Part shown: positions 8,395 through 17,688 of the stretch, one piece after another
How the letters are laid out: each line of letters opens with the position of its first letter
Numbering within the stretch: the first letter of the stretch is position 1
From: Mesorhizobium sophorae
GTDB taxonomy: Bacteria; Pseudomonadota; Alphaproteobacteria; Rhizobiales; Rhizobiaceae
Assembly (NCBI RefSeq): GCF_002270415.1
Contig: NZ_NNRI01000011.1
Coordinates: 62,001-126,000, forward strand
Length of the DNA: 64,000 bases
Direction: 5' to 3'
Notes under the pieces: model-generated
Seen by the model: only the letters and a program-made list of their open reading frames with translations
Databases searched by the model: none
What the model was told of the DNA's origin: nothing
Program-made: the position numbers and the translations under genes

Positions 8395-9168
8395 ATGTCC
8401 CTGAAGTCCCGCCTTGCAGCCGATGAAACGCTGTTCACCGCATGGTCCGGCGTGCCGGATGCCCTGACTGTCGAGATCGTCGCCAAGCAGGGCTTCGATG
8501 CCGTCACTCTCGACATGCAGCATGGCGGCCATCATGAGGACAGCGTGCTGCGCGGTCTGGTGCCGGTGCTCGCTGCAAACAAGCCGGCGCTGGTGCGCAT
8601 TCCGGTCGGCCGCTTCGACATGGCAAGCCGCGCGCTCGATTTCGGCGCCGAGGCTGTCATTGCGCCCATGGTGAACTCGGTGGCCGATGCAAAACTGTTC
8701 GCCGCGGCCATGAAATATCCGCCGCTCGGCGAGCGCTCGTGGGGCCCGACCTATGCCTTTCCGCGCCACGGCAAGGGCGACCAGGCTGAATGGCTGCGCG
8801 ACACCAATCAGCGCACCATGGCCTTCGCCATGGTCGAGACGCGTGCTGCCCTCGATGCGCTCGACGGCATCCTCGACACGCCGGGCATCGACGGCATCTT
8901 CCTCGGCCCGTCGGATTTCTCGATCGCCTGGAGCAATGGCGCGACCATCAATTCGACGCTGGAAAGCATGATGGAAACGGTGGCGTCGGTCGCCGAGCGC
9001 ACCCGCAAGGCGGGAAAACATGCGGCGATCTATGTTGTCGAGCCGGCAATTGCCGGTCGCGTCGTCTCGATGGGCTATCGGCTGCTGGCCATGGGCTCGG
9101 AGCACGCGCTGATCGGGCTCGGCGCAAAAACCCTGTTGAAGAGCGTCAGGGATTCGATCGACGCCTGA
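8395..9168 (+). CDS. HpcH/HpaI family class II aldolase
   Basis: A 257-residue metal-dependent aldolase of the HpcH/HpaI family, whose members cleave or form 2-keto-3-deoxy acids such as 2-keto-3-deoxyrhamnonate or HKHD. Visible are AVTLDMQHGGHHED (substrate/base region), AVIAPMVNS, AFAMVETRAALD with the metal-binding Glu and GIFLGPSDFSIA with the metal-binding Asp. A clear GAGGAAA ribosome site precedes the ATG. The physiological substrate cannot be assigned, since no pathway genes adjoin it. Confidence 0.88.
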   Translation: MSLKSRLAADETLFTAWSGVPDALTVEIVAKQGFDAVTLDMQHGGHHEDSVLRGLVPVLAANKPALVRIPVGRFDMASRALDFGAEAVIAPMVNSVADAKLFAAAMKYPPLGERSWGPTYAFPRHGKGDQAEWLRDTNQRTMAFAMVETRAALDALDGILDTPGIDGIFLGPSDFSIAWSNGATINSTLESMMETVASVAERTRKAGKHAAIYVVEPAIAGRVVSMGYRLLAMGSEHALIGLGAKTLLKSVRDSIDA

Positions 9169-9174
9169 GAGAGC

Positions 9175-9729
9175 TCAGGGTTTCAGATCGGTCAGGAACT
9201 TGGCGAAGGTCATCGAGCCCTCGGGCCACGGACCAAAGCCCGAATCCGCGTTGAGGTGACCGGTCTCGCCGGCGTCAATGAACAGCGAGCCCCAGGCCCC
9301 GGCAATGTCCTCGGCGACATCGAAGGCGCAGAACGGGTCGTTGCGGCTGGCGATCACGATCGAAGGAAACGGCAGCGGCTCGCGCGGATAAGGACCGAAG
9401 GTCATCAGGTGCCGGGGCTTGATCCCGGGGTTGGCGACATCGGGCGGCGCCACGAAGAAGGCGCCTGCGACCGGCTTCTGGAACTGCGGCATGGCCTGCA
9501 CTGCCGCGGCCACACCAAGCGAGTGCGCAACGATGACAACGGGCCGCTCGGCCTCGTTGACCGCCTTGGCCACGTTCGCCGTCCAGTCCTCGCGCACCGG
9601 TTTGGACCATTCCGCCTGCTCGACGCGGCGCGCCGTCGACAGCTTCGACTGCCAGCGGCTCTGCCAATGGTCCGGGCCGGAATTGGTGTAGCCCGGCACG
9701 ATGAGAATATCTGCTTCCTTGACCTTCAT
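9175..9729 (-). CDS. RBBP9/YdeN-type alpha/beta hydrolase
   Basis: A 184-residue serine hydrolase. It begins ILIVPGYTNSGPDHWQSRWQ, a hallmark of the RBBP9/YdeN family. The nucleophile Ser is in VIVAHSLGVAAA, the acid Asp in SRNDPFCAFDVAE, and the His in DAGETGHLNADSG. The start at 9729 (MKVKEAD) is preferred because the 14 residues upstream are not family-like. It is convergent with the aldolase gene, with only 6 bp between stops. The substrate is unknown. Confidence 0.88.
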   Translation of the reverse strand: MKVKEADILIVPGYTNSGPDHWQSRWQSKLSTARRVEQAEWSKPVREDWTANVAKAVNEAERPVVIVAHSLGVAAAVQAMPQFQKPVAGAFFVAPPDVANPGIKPRHLMTFGPYPREPLPFPSIVIASRNDPFCAFDVAEDIAGAWGSLFIDAGETGHLNADSGFGPWPEGSMTFAKFLTDLKP

Positions 9730-9966
9730 GGCGCTGAAATAGCGAGCGGCGTCGCTTCGTGCAACGGCCATGAATCGCGCTCTTGATCACAAATAGTGAA
9801 CACGATGTTCGCTTCTTCAAGTCTTGTGTGAACGATGCCGATCGACGATTTGTCGTGTGGAGAGAGAAACAGCCGTGTGCGGGAACCCTACGCGGCGTAC
9901 TATGATTGGCGGCGTGGGGCTCTTTGCCTTGGAAGTTTAACCGCGGCCGGCCGAACGGAGAATTTG

Positions 9967-10779
9967 ATGAGCGAATTGCCTTTTGCCGCCACCACTCCCG
10001 TCAGCGTCGCCCGCGTCGGGCTGAAGGCGCGCGACGCTGAAAGTCTTGCCGCCTATTATCGCAGCGTCGTCGGCCTACAGGAACTGAGCCGCGCCGATGG
10101 CGCGATCACACTCGGGGCCGGCAACCGTCCGTTGCTGGTCATCGAGGCGGATGCCGCGGCAAAGCCGGACGATCCGCAAAGTGCGGGCCTGTTCCACACC
10201 GCTTTCCTGCTGCCCAGCCGCGCCGATCTCGGCCGCTGGATCAACCACGCCATTGCCGACAAGATCGCCATCGAGGGGGCTTCCGACCATCTGGTCAGCG
10301 AAGCGCTCTACCTGACCGATCCGGAAGGCAACGGCATCGAGATCTACGCCGACCGCCGTGCGCACGACTGGAAGTGGAATGGCGACAAGATTGCCATGGC
10401 GACCGAGCGGCTGAACATTCCGTCTATCGTTGCCGAAGTGCCGGCGGGTGACGCCGGTTGGCAGGGCGCGCCGGAAAACAGCATTGTCGGCCATGTCCAT
10501 CTGCGCGTTGGCAGGCCAGAGGACGCCGAAGCCTGGTGGAATCAGGAATTCGGCTTCGACACTGTTGCGAAATATGGCGGCCAGGCGGTGTTCCTGTCGT
10601 CGGGCGGCTATCACCACCACATCGGCGCCAATGCCTGGCGCAGCCCCGGCGCCGGCCGCCGCGATCCGAGCCGGGCGGGTCTGGCCTGGGTCGAGATGCG
10701 TTCGGACAATGCAACCAGCCCGGTAACCCGCGAAGACCCGTGGGGGACTGTGATCAACACCGTTCCCGGCAAGGCCTGA
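9967..10779 (+). CDS. VOC family (glyoxalase/catechol dioxygenase-like) protein
   Basis: A 270-residue protein with two vicinal-oxygen-chelate modules, roughly residues 10-120 and 165-265. Potential metal ligands are His in LFHTAFLLPSRADL, Glu in GNGIEIYADR and His in VGHVHLRVG. The layout is that of ring-cleavage dioxygenase-like proteins related to catechol-2,3-dioxygenase CatE. The start at 9967 (MSELPF) is chosen over an upstream ATG at 9835 because similarity begins there. The exact reaction is open. Confidence 0.85.
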   Translation: MSELPFAATTPVSVARVGLKARDAESLAAYYRSVVGLQELSRADGAITLGAGNRPLLVIEADAAAKPDDPQSAGLFHTAFLLPSRADLGRWINHAIADKIAIEGASDHLVSEALYLTDPEGNGIEIYADRRAHDWKWNGDKIAMATERLNIPSIVAEVPAGDAGWQGAPENSIVGHVHLRVGRPEDAEAWWNQEFGFDTVAKYGGQAVFLSSGGYHHHIGANAWRSPGAGRRDPSRAGLAWVEMRSDNATSPVTREDPWGTVINTVPGKA

Positions 10780-10795
10780 TTGCCATTTGGAGAGC

Positions 10796-10827
10796 GTCTT
10801 CTCCTCGCATAGTGACGGGGAGAAGAC
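10796..10827. terminator. Inverted repeat between convergent genes
   Basis: A 9-bp perfect stem GTCTTCTCC (10796-10804)/GGAGAAGAC (10819-10827) sits between the VOC gene and the end of purB. There is no long T run on either side, so it may act as a weak bidirectional terminator or mRNA end-stabilising hairpin. Confidence 0.45.
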
Positions 10828-10837
10828 AAAGCTCGCC

Positions 10838-12145
10838 TCAGGCTTCGCCGAACACCCGCTTGAAGATCGTATCGACATGCTTGGTGTGATAGCCGAGGTC
10901 GAATTTCTCGCGGATTTCGGCTTCCGGCAGGGCGGCGGTCACTTCCTTGTCGGCCAATAGTTCTTCAAGAAAATCAGCGCCTTGCTCCCACACCTTCATG
11001 GCGTTGCGCTGCACCAGCCGGTAGGAGTCCTCTCGCGACAGGCCGGCCTGCGTCAGCGCCAGCATGACGCGCTGCGAATGCACGAGGCCGCGGAACTTGT
11101 TCATGTTCTTCAGCATGTTGTCGGGATAGACGAGCAGCTTGTCGACGACGCTGGTCAGCCGTGACAGCGCGAAATCGAGCGTCACCGTGGCGTCCGGGCC
11201 GATCATGCGTTCGACAGAGGAGTGCGAAATATCGCGCTCGTGCCAGAGCGCCACGTTCTCCATCGCCGGCAGCGCCATGGACCGCACCATGCGGGCCAGG
11301 CCGGTGAGGTTTTCGGTCAGCACCGGATTGCGCTTGTGCGGCATCGCCGACGAGCCCTTTTGACCCGGCGAGAAATACTCTTCCGCCTCCAGCACTTCGG
11401 TGCGCTGCAGATGCCGGATCTCGATCGACAGCCGCTCGATCGACGAGGCGATGACGCCGAGCGTGGCGAAGAACATGGCGTGGCGGTCGCGCGGGATCAC
11501 CTGCGTCGACACCGGCTCGGGCTTCAGCCCGAGCTTTGCCGCCACATGTTCCTCGACATAGGGGTCGATGTTGGCGAAGGTTCCGACCGCGCCCGAAATG
11601 GCGCAGGTGGCGATGTCTTCCCGCGCATGCACCAGCCGCTCGCGGCAGCGCGAGAACTCGGCATAGGCCTGCGCCAGCTTGATGCCGAAGGTCGTCGGCT
11701 CGGCATGGATGCCATGGCTGCGGCCGATCGTGACGGTGTCCTTGTGCTCGAAGGCACGGCGCTTGAGTGCCGCAAGCAGGCCGTCAATGTCGGCCAGAAG
11801 GATGTCGCTGGCTCGGGTAAGCTGGACGGCAAAGCAGGTGTCGAGAACGTCCGAAGAGGTCATGCCCTGATGGATGAAGCGGGCGTCGGGTCCGACGAAT
11901 TCAGCAAGATGGGTGAGGAAGGCGATGACGTCATGCTTGGTGACGCGCTCGATCTCGTCGATCGCTTCCACGTTGAATTTTGCCGCGCCGCCCTTTTCCC
12001 AGATGGTTTTAGCCGCTTCCTTGGGGATGACACCGAGTTCGGCCAGCGCATCGCACGCATAAGCTTCGATCTCGAACCAGATGCGGAACCGGGTTTCGGG
12101 CGACCAGATGGCGACCATTTCCGGCCGGGAATAACGAGGGATCAT
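10838..12145 (-). CDS. purB: Adenylosuccinate lyase PurB
   Basis: A 435-residue lyase of the fumarase/aspartase superfamily that acts twice in purine synthesis, splitting SAICAR to AICAR plus fumarate and adenylosuccinate to AMP plus fumarate. It begins IPRYSRPEMVAIWSPE. The signature loop SPGQKGSSAMPHKRNP with the catalytic Ser is present, as are TSSDVLDT and RSHGIHAEPTTFG with the catalytic His. Length is normal. It lies about 3 kb from purC on the same strand. Confidence 0.97.
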   Translation of the reverse strand: MIPRYSRPEMVAIWSPETRFRIWFEIEAYACDALAELGVIPKEAAKTIWEKGGAAKFNVEAIDEIERVTKHDVIAFLTHLAEFVGPDARFIHQGMTSSDVLDTCFAVQLTRASDILLADIDGLLAALKRRAFEHKDTVTIGRSHGIHAEPTTFGIKLAQAYAEFSRCRERLVHAREDIATCAISGAVGTFANIDPYVEEHVAAKLGLKPEPVSTQVIPRDRHAMFFATLGVIASSIERLSIEIRHLQRTEVLEAEEYFSPGQKGSSAMPHKRNPVLTENLTGLARMVRSMALPAMENVALWHERDISHSSVERMIGPDATVTLDFALSRLTSVVDKLLVYPDNMLKNMNKFRGLVHSQRVMLALTQAGLSREDSYRLVQRNAMKVWEQGADFLEELLADKEVTAALPEAEIREKFDLGYHTKHVDTIFKRVFGEA

Positions 12146-12204
12146 CGGTCAGTCCTGATTTGTCGAGGAGTTTGCCCGCGTCCTAACAGAGGCGGGCAAA
12201 ATGC

Positions 12205-12729
12205 TCAACGCCGCTGCCGCGCAAACCAGACGCTCGCGGCAAGCAAGGCGGCGAAACCGAGCGGAAAATAGAGCCGGATGCCCAGCACCACGAACTGGTA
12301 GAGCGCAATCAACACCGTGAAGACGAACTGGATGGCCCAGTTGCGGGTGAAAGCCGGTGCATGCCACTCGGCATAATAGGAGCGATATTGCAAGGCATAG
12401 AGCCCGCCGGTCAGGCCGATGGTTGCGCCGAGCAGGCACACGAACGCCGCCGCGAACGCAACCTCCCAGCGCCTTCCGAGCGAGACCAGCCGCGCCGCGA
12501 ACAGGCCAAACGGAAAGGCAAGTGCTCCGCCGCAGGCATAGAGCAGCGACACGGTGCCGATCTTTTCAGGCGTCTCCCAGCCATCCAACAGCAGGGTGAC
12601 GAGCGCGCTGGCGCCCATCGCCACGGCCCACAACAAGGCGCCGAAAAGCGCTGTTCGCGACGCCGGTATAGCGCGGCGAAGGCGGCTCAGGGCACGATTG
12701 CGCCCAGCGGGTTGAACAAGCGATGTCAC
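12205..12729 (-). CDS. Multi-pass membrane protein, unknown
   Basis: A 174-residue protein with about five hydrophobic segments (ALFGALLWAVAMGASALVTL, VSLLYACGGALAFPFGLFAA, VAFAAAFVCLLGATIGLTGG, FVFTVLIALYQFVVLGI and a last one before the basic tail). The GTG start at 12729 overlaps the stop of the upstream DUF2259 gene (GTGA), so the two are coupled. I recognise no family. A longer frame upstream exists but would overlap the DUF2259 gene by 140 bp. Confidence 0.7.
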   Translation of the reverse strand: MTSLVQPAGRNRALSRLRRAIPASRTALFGALLWAVAMGASALVTLLLDGWETPEKIGTVSLLYACGGALAFPFGLFAARLVSLGRRWEVAFAAAFVCLLGATIGLTGGLYALQYRSYYAEWHAPAFTRNWAIQFVFTVLIALYQFVVLGIRLYFPLGFAALLAASVWFARQRR

Positions 12730-13451
12730 AGGCGGCCGGTCACTGCGATCCAGCGAAAATTCGGCCCCTCGAAGCCGTATTGGCGCACGCTGATCAGCAC
12801 CGCATAGCCGCTGAGACTGTCCATTGAAAACGTCTGCACCGCGCCGATCCGGTAGCCGTTCGGGCAACCCCGGCTCTTGGGGATCGACTTGTCCTCGTGC
12901 AACAGCTTGGTCGTGCCGCCATCCTGCGCCTCGATGCGCAGCAACCGGAAGCCGTTGATCTCGCCCTGGCTCTCGCAGCCTTCGGTGTTGTTCATCCCGA
13001 CCTCGTCTAGCCGGAATTCAAGCGGCTGGTCGACCGGCGAAAAGATCGGGCGTGGGTTGACCGCCATGCGGTGCGGATCGGCCGAAAGCTCGGTCACCGG
13101 GTTGAAGCCTGCGGTGATGCCCCTGTTGGCCGTCAACTCAGCCTGTTTGACGATCGCTTCGCCTTTTTGCCGGGCCTCGAGGCGGGCCGCTTCGAGCGTG
13201 GCATTCTCATCGTCGATCCGGACCCTGACCGGCGTTCCCTTGAGAAAGCTGTCGTCGTTCGTGTCGATATAATAACGGTTGGCATAAGGGAATCCCGAGC
13301 CGTCCTGGACGCCATATTCCTCGAAGGCGAAGACACCACCGTCCTTGGTGAAGCCGAGGATTTCGAGCTCGGCGACATCGCCGGCATGGGCGGCGATCGA
13401 CGTCGCAAATTGTGCAAGCATGGCAACGACAAACAGGAAGAGCAGTCGCAT
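12726..13451 (-). CDS. DUF2259 secreted protein
   Basis: A 241-residue periplasmic protein with signal peptide (RLLFLFVVAMLAQFATSIAA then HAG). The mature part starts ELEILGFTKDGGVFAFEEYG, the opening typical of DUF2259, an uncharacterised alphaproteobacterial family. An ATG 33 bp upstream (13484) would add basic residues ahead of the signal; 13451 gives a normal signal peptide. It is coupled with the downstream membrane protein, suggesting a shared envelope role. Confidence 0.75.
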   Translation of the reverse strand: MRLLFLFVVAMLAQFATSIAAHAGDVAELEILGFTKDGGVFAFEEYGVQDGSGFPYANRYYIDTNDDSFLKGTPVRVRIDDENATLEAARLEARQKGEAIVKQAELTANRGITAGFNPVTELSADPHRMAVNPRPIFSPVDQPLEFRLDEVGMNNTEGCESQGEINGFRLLRIEAQDGGTTKLLHEDKSIPKSRGCPNGYRIGAVQTFSMDSLSGYAVLISVRQYGFEGPNFRWIAVTGRL

Positions 13452-13489
13452 CGGTTTTCGCTCCGGCAGCCGTGATCGTTTCAATCCCC

Positions 13490-13620
13490 TAAAGCGCGTC
13501 GCAGTTTAACGGATTCAGGCGACGCGCTTTAGATCTTTACTTTCTATGCATGTCGTTCTCCCAAAACCGGGACCACTTTTGCGCGACATGCATTAGCACG
13601 ACGGAATCAAAACGTCGTGC
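13490..13620. repeat. Rhizobial intergenic mosaic palindrome
   Basis: Three inverted repeats in a row: 13-bp arms TAAAGCGCGTCGC (13490-13502 with 13519-13531), 10-bp arms ATGCATGTCG (13546-13555 with 13584-13593) and 8-bp arms GCACGACG (13596-13603 with 13613-13620). Sequences of this build recur between genes in Mesorhizobium and relatives. It fills the gap between the DUF2259 and DUF2171 genes and may fold at transcript ends. Confidence 0.7.
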
Positions 13621-13688
13621 AGTCCGAGAGCCGATGCATCCAATCGGCCGGTCATTTGTTAATGTCGGCAATCCAAAGGAGAACCATC

Positions 13689-13943
13689 ATGACCGACACC
13701 AGCAAAATTCGTGAGCATATGGAAGTCATCGGCGCCGATGGCGTGCATGTCGGCACCGTCGACAACGTCGACGGGAAGCGGATCAAGCTGACCAAGGCCG
13801 ACAGCGGCGAGGGCGCTCACAAGGGCCATCACCACTACATTTCCCTGGCTCTGGTTGCCGAGGTCGATGGCAAGAAGGTGTGGCTGTCGGCGAATTCCGA
13901 TGTCGCGGTGACCTTCGAGGAAGAAAAGTCCGATCCCGTCTGA
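13689..13943 (+). CDS. DUF2171 protein
   Basis: An 84-residue protein: KIREHMEVIGADGVHVGTVD, then KLTKADSGEGAHKGHHHYIS and a short strand-rich end. This is the DUF2171/PRC-barrel-like fold, found in soil and radiation-resistant bacteria, with no settled function. The ATG has a good AAGGAG site. A longer frame from 13617 includes part of the upstream repeat and is unlikely. Confidence 0.82.
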   Translation: MTDTSKIREHMEVIGADGVHVGTVDNVDGKRIKLTKADSGEGAHKGHHHYISLALVAEVDGKKVWLSANSDVAVTFEEEKSDPV

Positions 13944-13952
13944 TCGGCTGCT

Positions 13953-14978
13953 TCACCCCGAGCGCGACGACCAGACCGGAAACAGGTCGTCATCGGCAGG
14001 CGTCGACGCAAACACACCGCGGCTGATGGCGCGCGCCATCGTGGCGCCGGCCGCGGCATAGAGGTCGATCGCCGCATCGGCCGCAAGCTCGACACCACTG
14101 GTACCCGTCGCCAGCGCAAACACCAGGTCGCCGTCGGCCGGGGTGTGCGTCGGCCAGATGGCGCGCACGAACCCGTCATGCGCTGCTATCGCCAGTCGTT
14201 TTGCGGCGGCCTTGGTGAGAACCGCGTCCGTGGCAATAACGGCGATGGTGGTGTTGCCACCGGTCTCCATCTGTCCGTCGACATGCTTGTCGCGGTATTT
14301 CAACAGGATCCGTTTCGCGTCGTCCGGCATCGGCGATGGGTAGCCAAGTCCGCCAAATTCGTCGCCGATTTCGAAGGGTGCCGCCCAGAAATGGCGGGTT
14401 CGGCCGACGGTCACCGAGCCGGTCGGGTTGACGGCGGCCAGCGCACCGACGGTGATGCCATTGTCGAGCAGCGTCGAGGCCGAGCCGAGGCCGCCCTTCA
14501 AACCGGAGGTGAGTGCACCGGTGCCGGCGCCGATCGTGCCGAGCTGGAAATCGGCTGAGGCGGCTTGCGCTGCCTCATAGCCGAGGTCGCGGTAGGGTGG
14601 ATAACGGCCCCAGTCCTTGTCGCCGCCATTGCGCAGGTCGAACAGGATCGCCGCCGGCACGATCGGCACGCGAAAGCCACCGACTTCGAACCCGATGCCG
14701 CGCTCGCGCAGGGCCGCCTGCACGCCGGATGCCGCATCGAGACCGAAAGCCGAACCGCCTGAAAGCACCACCGCGTGGACCGCCTCGACCGAATTGTGCG
14801 GTTCGAGCAGATCGGTCTCGCGGGTGCCCGGCGCACCGCCCAGGATCTGCACGCCGGCCACCGCCGGCTCGTTGCAAAGGATGGTCGTGACGCCGGACTT
14901 CAGCCTGGCGTCGGAAGCGTTGCCGACCCGCAGCCCGGCGACATCGGTGATCAGATTGCGCGGGCCGGTGCGAAACAT
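13953..14978 (-). CDS. P1 family peptidase (DmpA/L-aminopeptidase type)
   Basis: A 341-residue N-terminal-nucleophile hydrolase of family P1/S58. The opening NLITDVAGLRVGNASDARLK and VLSGGSAFGLDAA are characteristic. The precursor should cut itself before Ser in GGLGSAST, which then becomes the nucleophile. Relatives are beta-peptidyl or D/L-aminopeptidases. The start ATG overlaps the stop of the upstream ABC substrate-binding gene by 1 bp (TGATG), so binding protein and peptidase are likely one operon, perhaps for uptake and cleavage of a peptide-like compound. Confidence 0.88.
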   Translation of the reverse strand: MFRTGPRNLITDVAGLRVGNASDARLKSGVTTILCNEPAVAGVQILGGAPGTRETDLLEPHNSVEAVHAVVLSGGSAFGLDAASGVQAALRERGIGFEVGGFRVPIVPAAILFDLRNGGDKDWGRYPPYRDLGYEAAQAASADFQLGTIGAGTGALTSGLKGGLGSASTLLDNGITVGALAAVNPTGSVTVGRTRHFWAAPFEIGDEFGGLGYPSPMPDDAKRILLKYRDKHVDGQMETGGNTTIAVIATDAVLTKAAAKRLAIAAHDGFVRAIWPTHTPADGDLVFALATGTSGVELAADAAIDLYAAAGATMARAISRGVFASTPADDDLFPVWSSRSG

Positions 14979-16051
14979 CAGTTGCTTTCCAAAGGCGCAA
15001 AACGTGTGCCGTCGAAGCGGAAGACGCGGTACGGGCTCTGGCTGAGGTCGCCTTTCGCGTCGAAGCGGACCGTGCCTATCGCGGTGGTGAAATCATGCCC
15101 GGTCAGCGCGTCGGCCAGCGGCTTGCCTGAAGTTTCGGCCAGGCCTGATGCTGCCTTGGCGATCTCGACCGCCGCGTAGGCCGGCAGTGTGTAGCCGTCC
15201 GGCACGATCCTCCGTGCGGAGAAGCTTTCCAGCACTTTTGGATCGGCGACATCGGCCCATTCAGGCGGTGCGATCATCAGCGTGCCCGTCGCATAGGGCA
15301 CATCGCCGGGCGGCGTGCGCAGATTTTCGCCCCCGGCGAACACGATACCGGCGGAAAGTTGCGCCGCGTCACGGCCCATGATGGCGACATCGTCGCCGTC
15401 GCCGCCCGCAAAGACATGCGTCGCGCCGGCCTTCTTCAGCCGGCCGACCAGGCCGATCTGGTTGTCGAGCTGCGGCCGGAACGTATCGACGAAAACCGGC
15501 TTCAGCGCCGCCTGTTCGGCCGCCGCCCGAAACGTCTCGGCCATTTCGCGGCCATAGATGGTGCCGTCATCGATGATGGCGAACAGTTCGTCCTGCCACA
15601 GGCGGGTGAGGCTGGCGGCGACCGCATTGCGCTCGTCGTCGCCGCGTGGCCCGAGACGATAGACTGGCCAGCCGGTCTTGGCGCGCCGGTCGGTCAGGCT
15701 TTCGGTTCGCACGCCAACGGTGATGACCGGAATGTTGGCGTCTTTCAGGATCGGCATCGCCGCCTCGATCGCGTCGGTGCAGAGAAAGCCGACCACCACA
15801 GTGACCTTGGCCGCCACGAATTCCCTGGCTGCGGCGGCTCCGCCATCGGCGGTACAGGCGTCATCGATGGTTTTGAGTTCGACGCCGTTCGCTTCGGCCG
15901 CGATACCGGTGCCGGCGTCGATCTGTTTGCCGAGGATGGCAGATGGTCCGGACAAGGGTGCAGCCACGCCGACCAGCAGCGTCTGGGCGCTGGCGACGCC
16001 GGCCATGAACAGCCAGGCCAGTGCGGCAGATATCGTTACCCCGGGGCGCAT
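14978..16051 (-). CDS. ABC transporter substrate-binding protein (branched-chain amino acid type)
   Basis: A 357-residue periplasmic binding protein of the LivJ type. The signal peptide is TISAALAWLFMAGVASA, followed by LVGVAAPLSGPSAILGKQ and VTVVVGFLCTDAIEAAMPIL. The start at 16051 is chosen for the signal peptide; the open frame continues 300 residues upstream without coding character. No permease or ATPase genes are adjacent, so it is an orphan binding protein coupled to the peptidase downstream. Ligand unknown. Confidence 0.87.
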   Translation of the reverse strand: MRPGVTISAALAWLFMAGVASAQTLLVGVAAPLSGPSAILGKQIDAGTGIAAEANGVELKTIDDACTADGGAAAAREFVAAKVTVVVGFLCTDAIEAAMPILKDANIPVITVGVRTESLTDRRAKTGWPVYRLGPRGDDERNAVAASLTRLWQDELFAIIDDGTIYGREMAETFRAAAEQAALKPVFVDTFRPQLDNQIGLVGRLKKAGATHVFAGGDGDDVAIMGRDAAQLSAGIVFAGGENLRTPPGDVPYATGTLMIAPPEWADVADPKVLESFSARRIVPDGYTLPAYAAVEIAKAASGLAETSGKPLADALTGHDFTTAIGTVRFDAKGDLSQSPYRVFRFDGTRFAPLESN

Positions 16052-16231
16052 TCTGGTGATGAATTCCTCCCAACTGGCGACATCTCGCAGCCGCCAATTC
16101 CCGCCAAGACCTAAAGGCTGGCCGGCCTTGGTGCAACACGCGAATTTCACGATATGGGCCAAGCACTTCGCTTGTGGCATGTCGTATGTCGCCATATATA
16201 GCGGTAGGTTTCTGGCTGTGGACAATTTCCG

Positions 16232-16755
16232 GTGCTGAAGAAGAATGACATTGGGCCGCAGGCCTATCGCGATGCGATGAGCCATTTTGCCGGCCACGTC
16301 CATGTGGTCACCACCGATGGGCCGGCGGGCAAGCGCGGCGCGACGGTGATCGCGGCCTGTTCGGTGTCGGACACGCCACCGACGATTCTCGTCTGCCTCA
16401 ACCGCGAAAACCCCAAGAATGAGCCGTTCGTGAAAAACGGCAGATTTGCCCTGAACACGCTGGCTTCGCATCAGGAGCCGCTCTCGATCGGCTTTTCCGG
16501 CATCACCGGCCTGCCGGTCGAGGAACGCTTCGCGCTGGGCGAATGGGACGTGATTTCGACCGGCGCGCCGACGCTGAAGGGCGCGCTCGCGGTGTTCGAC
16601 TGCGAGCTGATCGACAGCAAGGACCTGGCCACGCATCGTGTGCTTTTTGGCAAGGTGACAGGCCTGCGCATGGGCGATAATTTGCGGCCGCTGATCTATC
16701 ACGCCCGCGGCTACCATGTTCTGGACAGCGGGGCGGCGGCGTTCACGGAGAAAGA

Positions 16756-16759
<4 letters not shown>
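16232..16759 (+). CDS. Flavin reductase family protein
   Basis: A 175-residue FMN-binding split-barrel protein of the HpaC/DIM6-NTAB type: AYRDAMSHFAGHVHVVTTDG, GATVIAACSVSDTPPTILVC and FALNTLASHQ. Such proteins reduce flavin with NAD(P)H for a partner monooxygenase. The start is GTG at 16232. The stop overlaps the ATG of the CoxD-like gene by 4 bp, so it is the first gene of the row that follows, although no monooxygenase is present there. Confidence 0.88.
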
Positions 16760-17685
<926 letters not shown>

Positions 17686-17688
17686 GCG

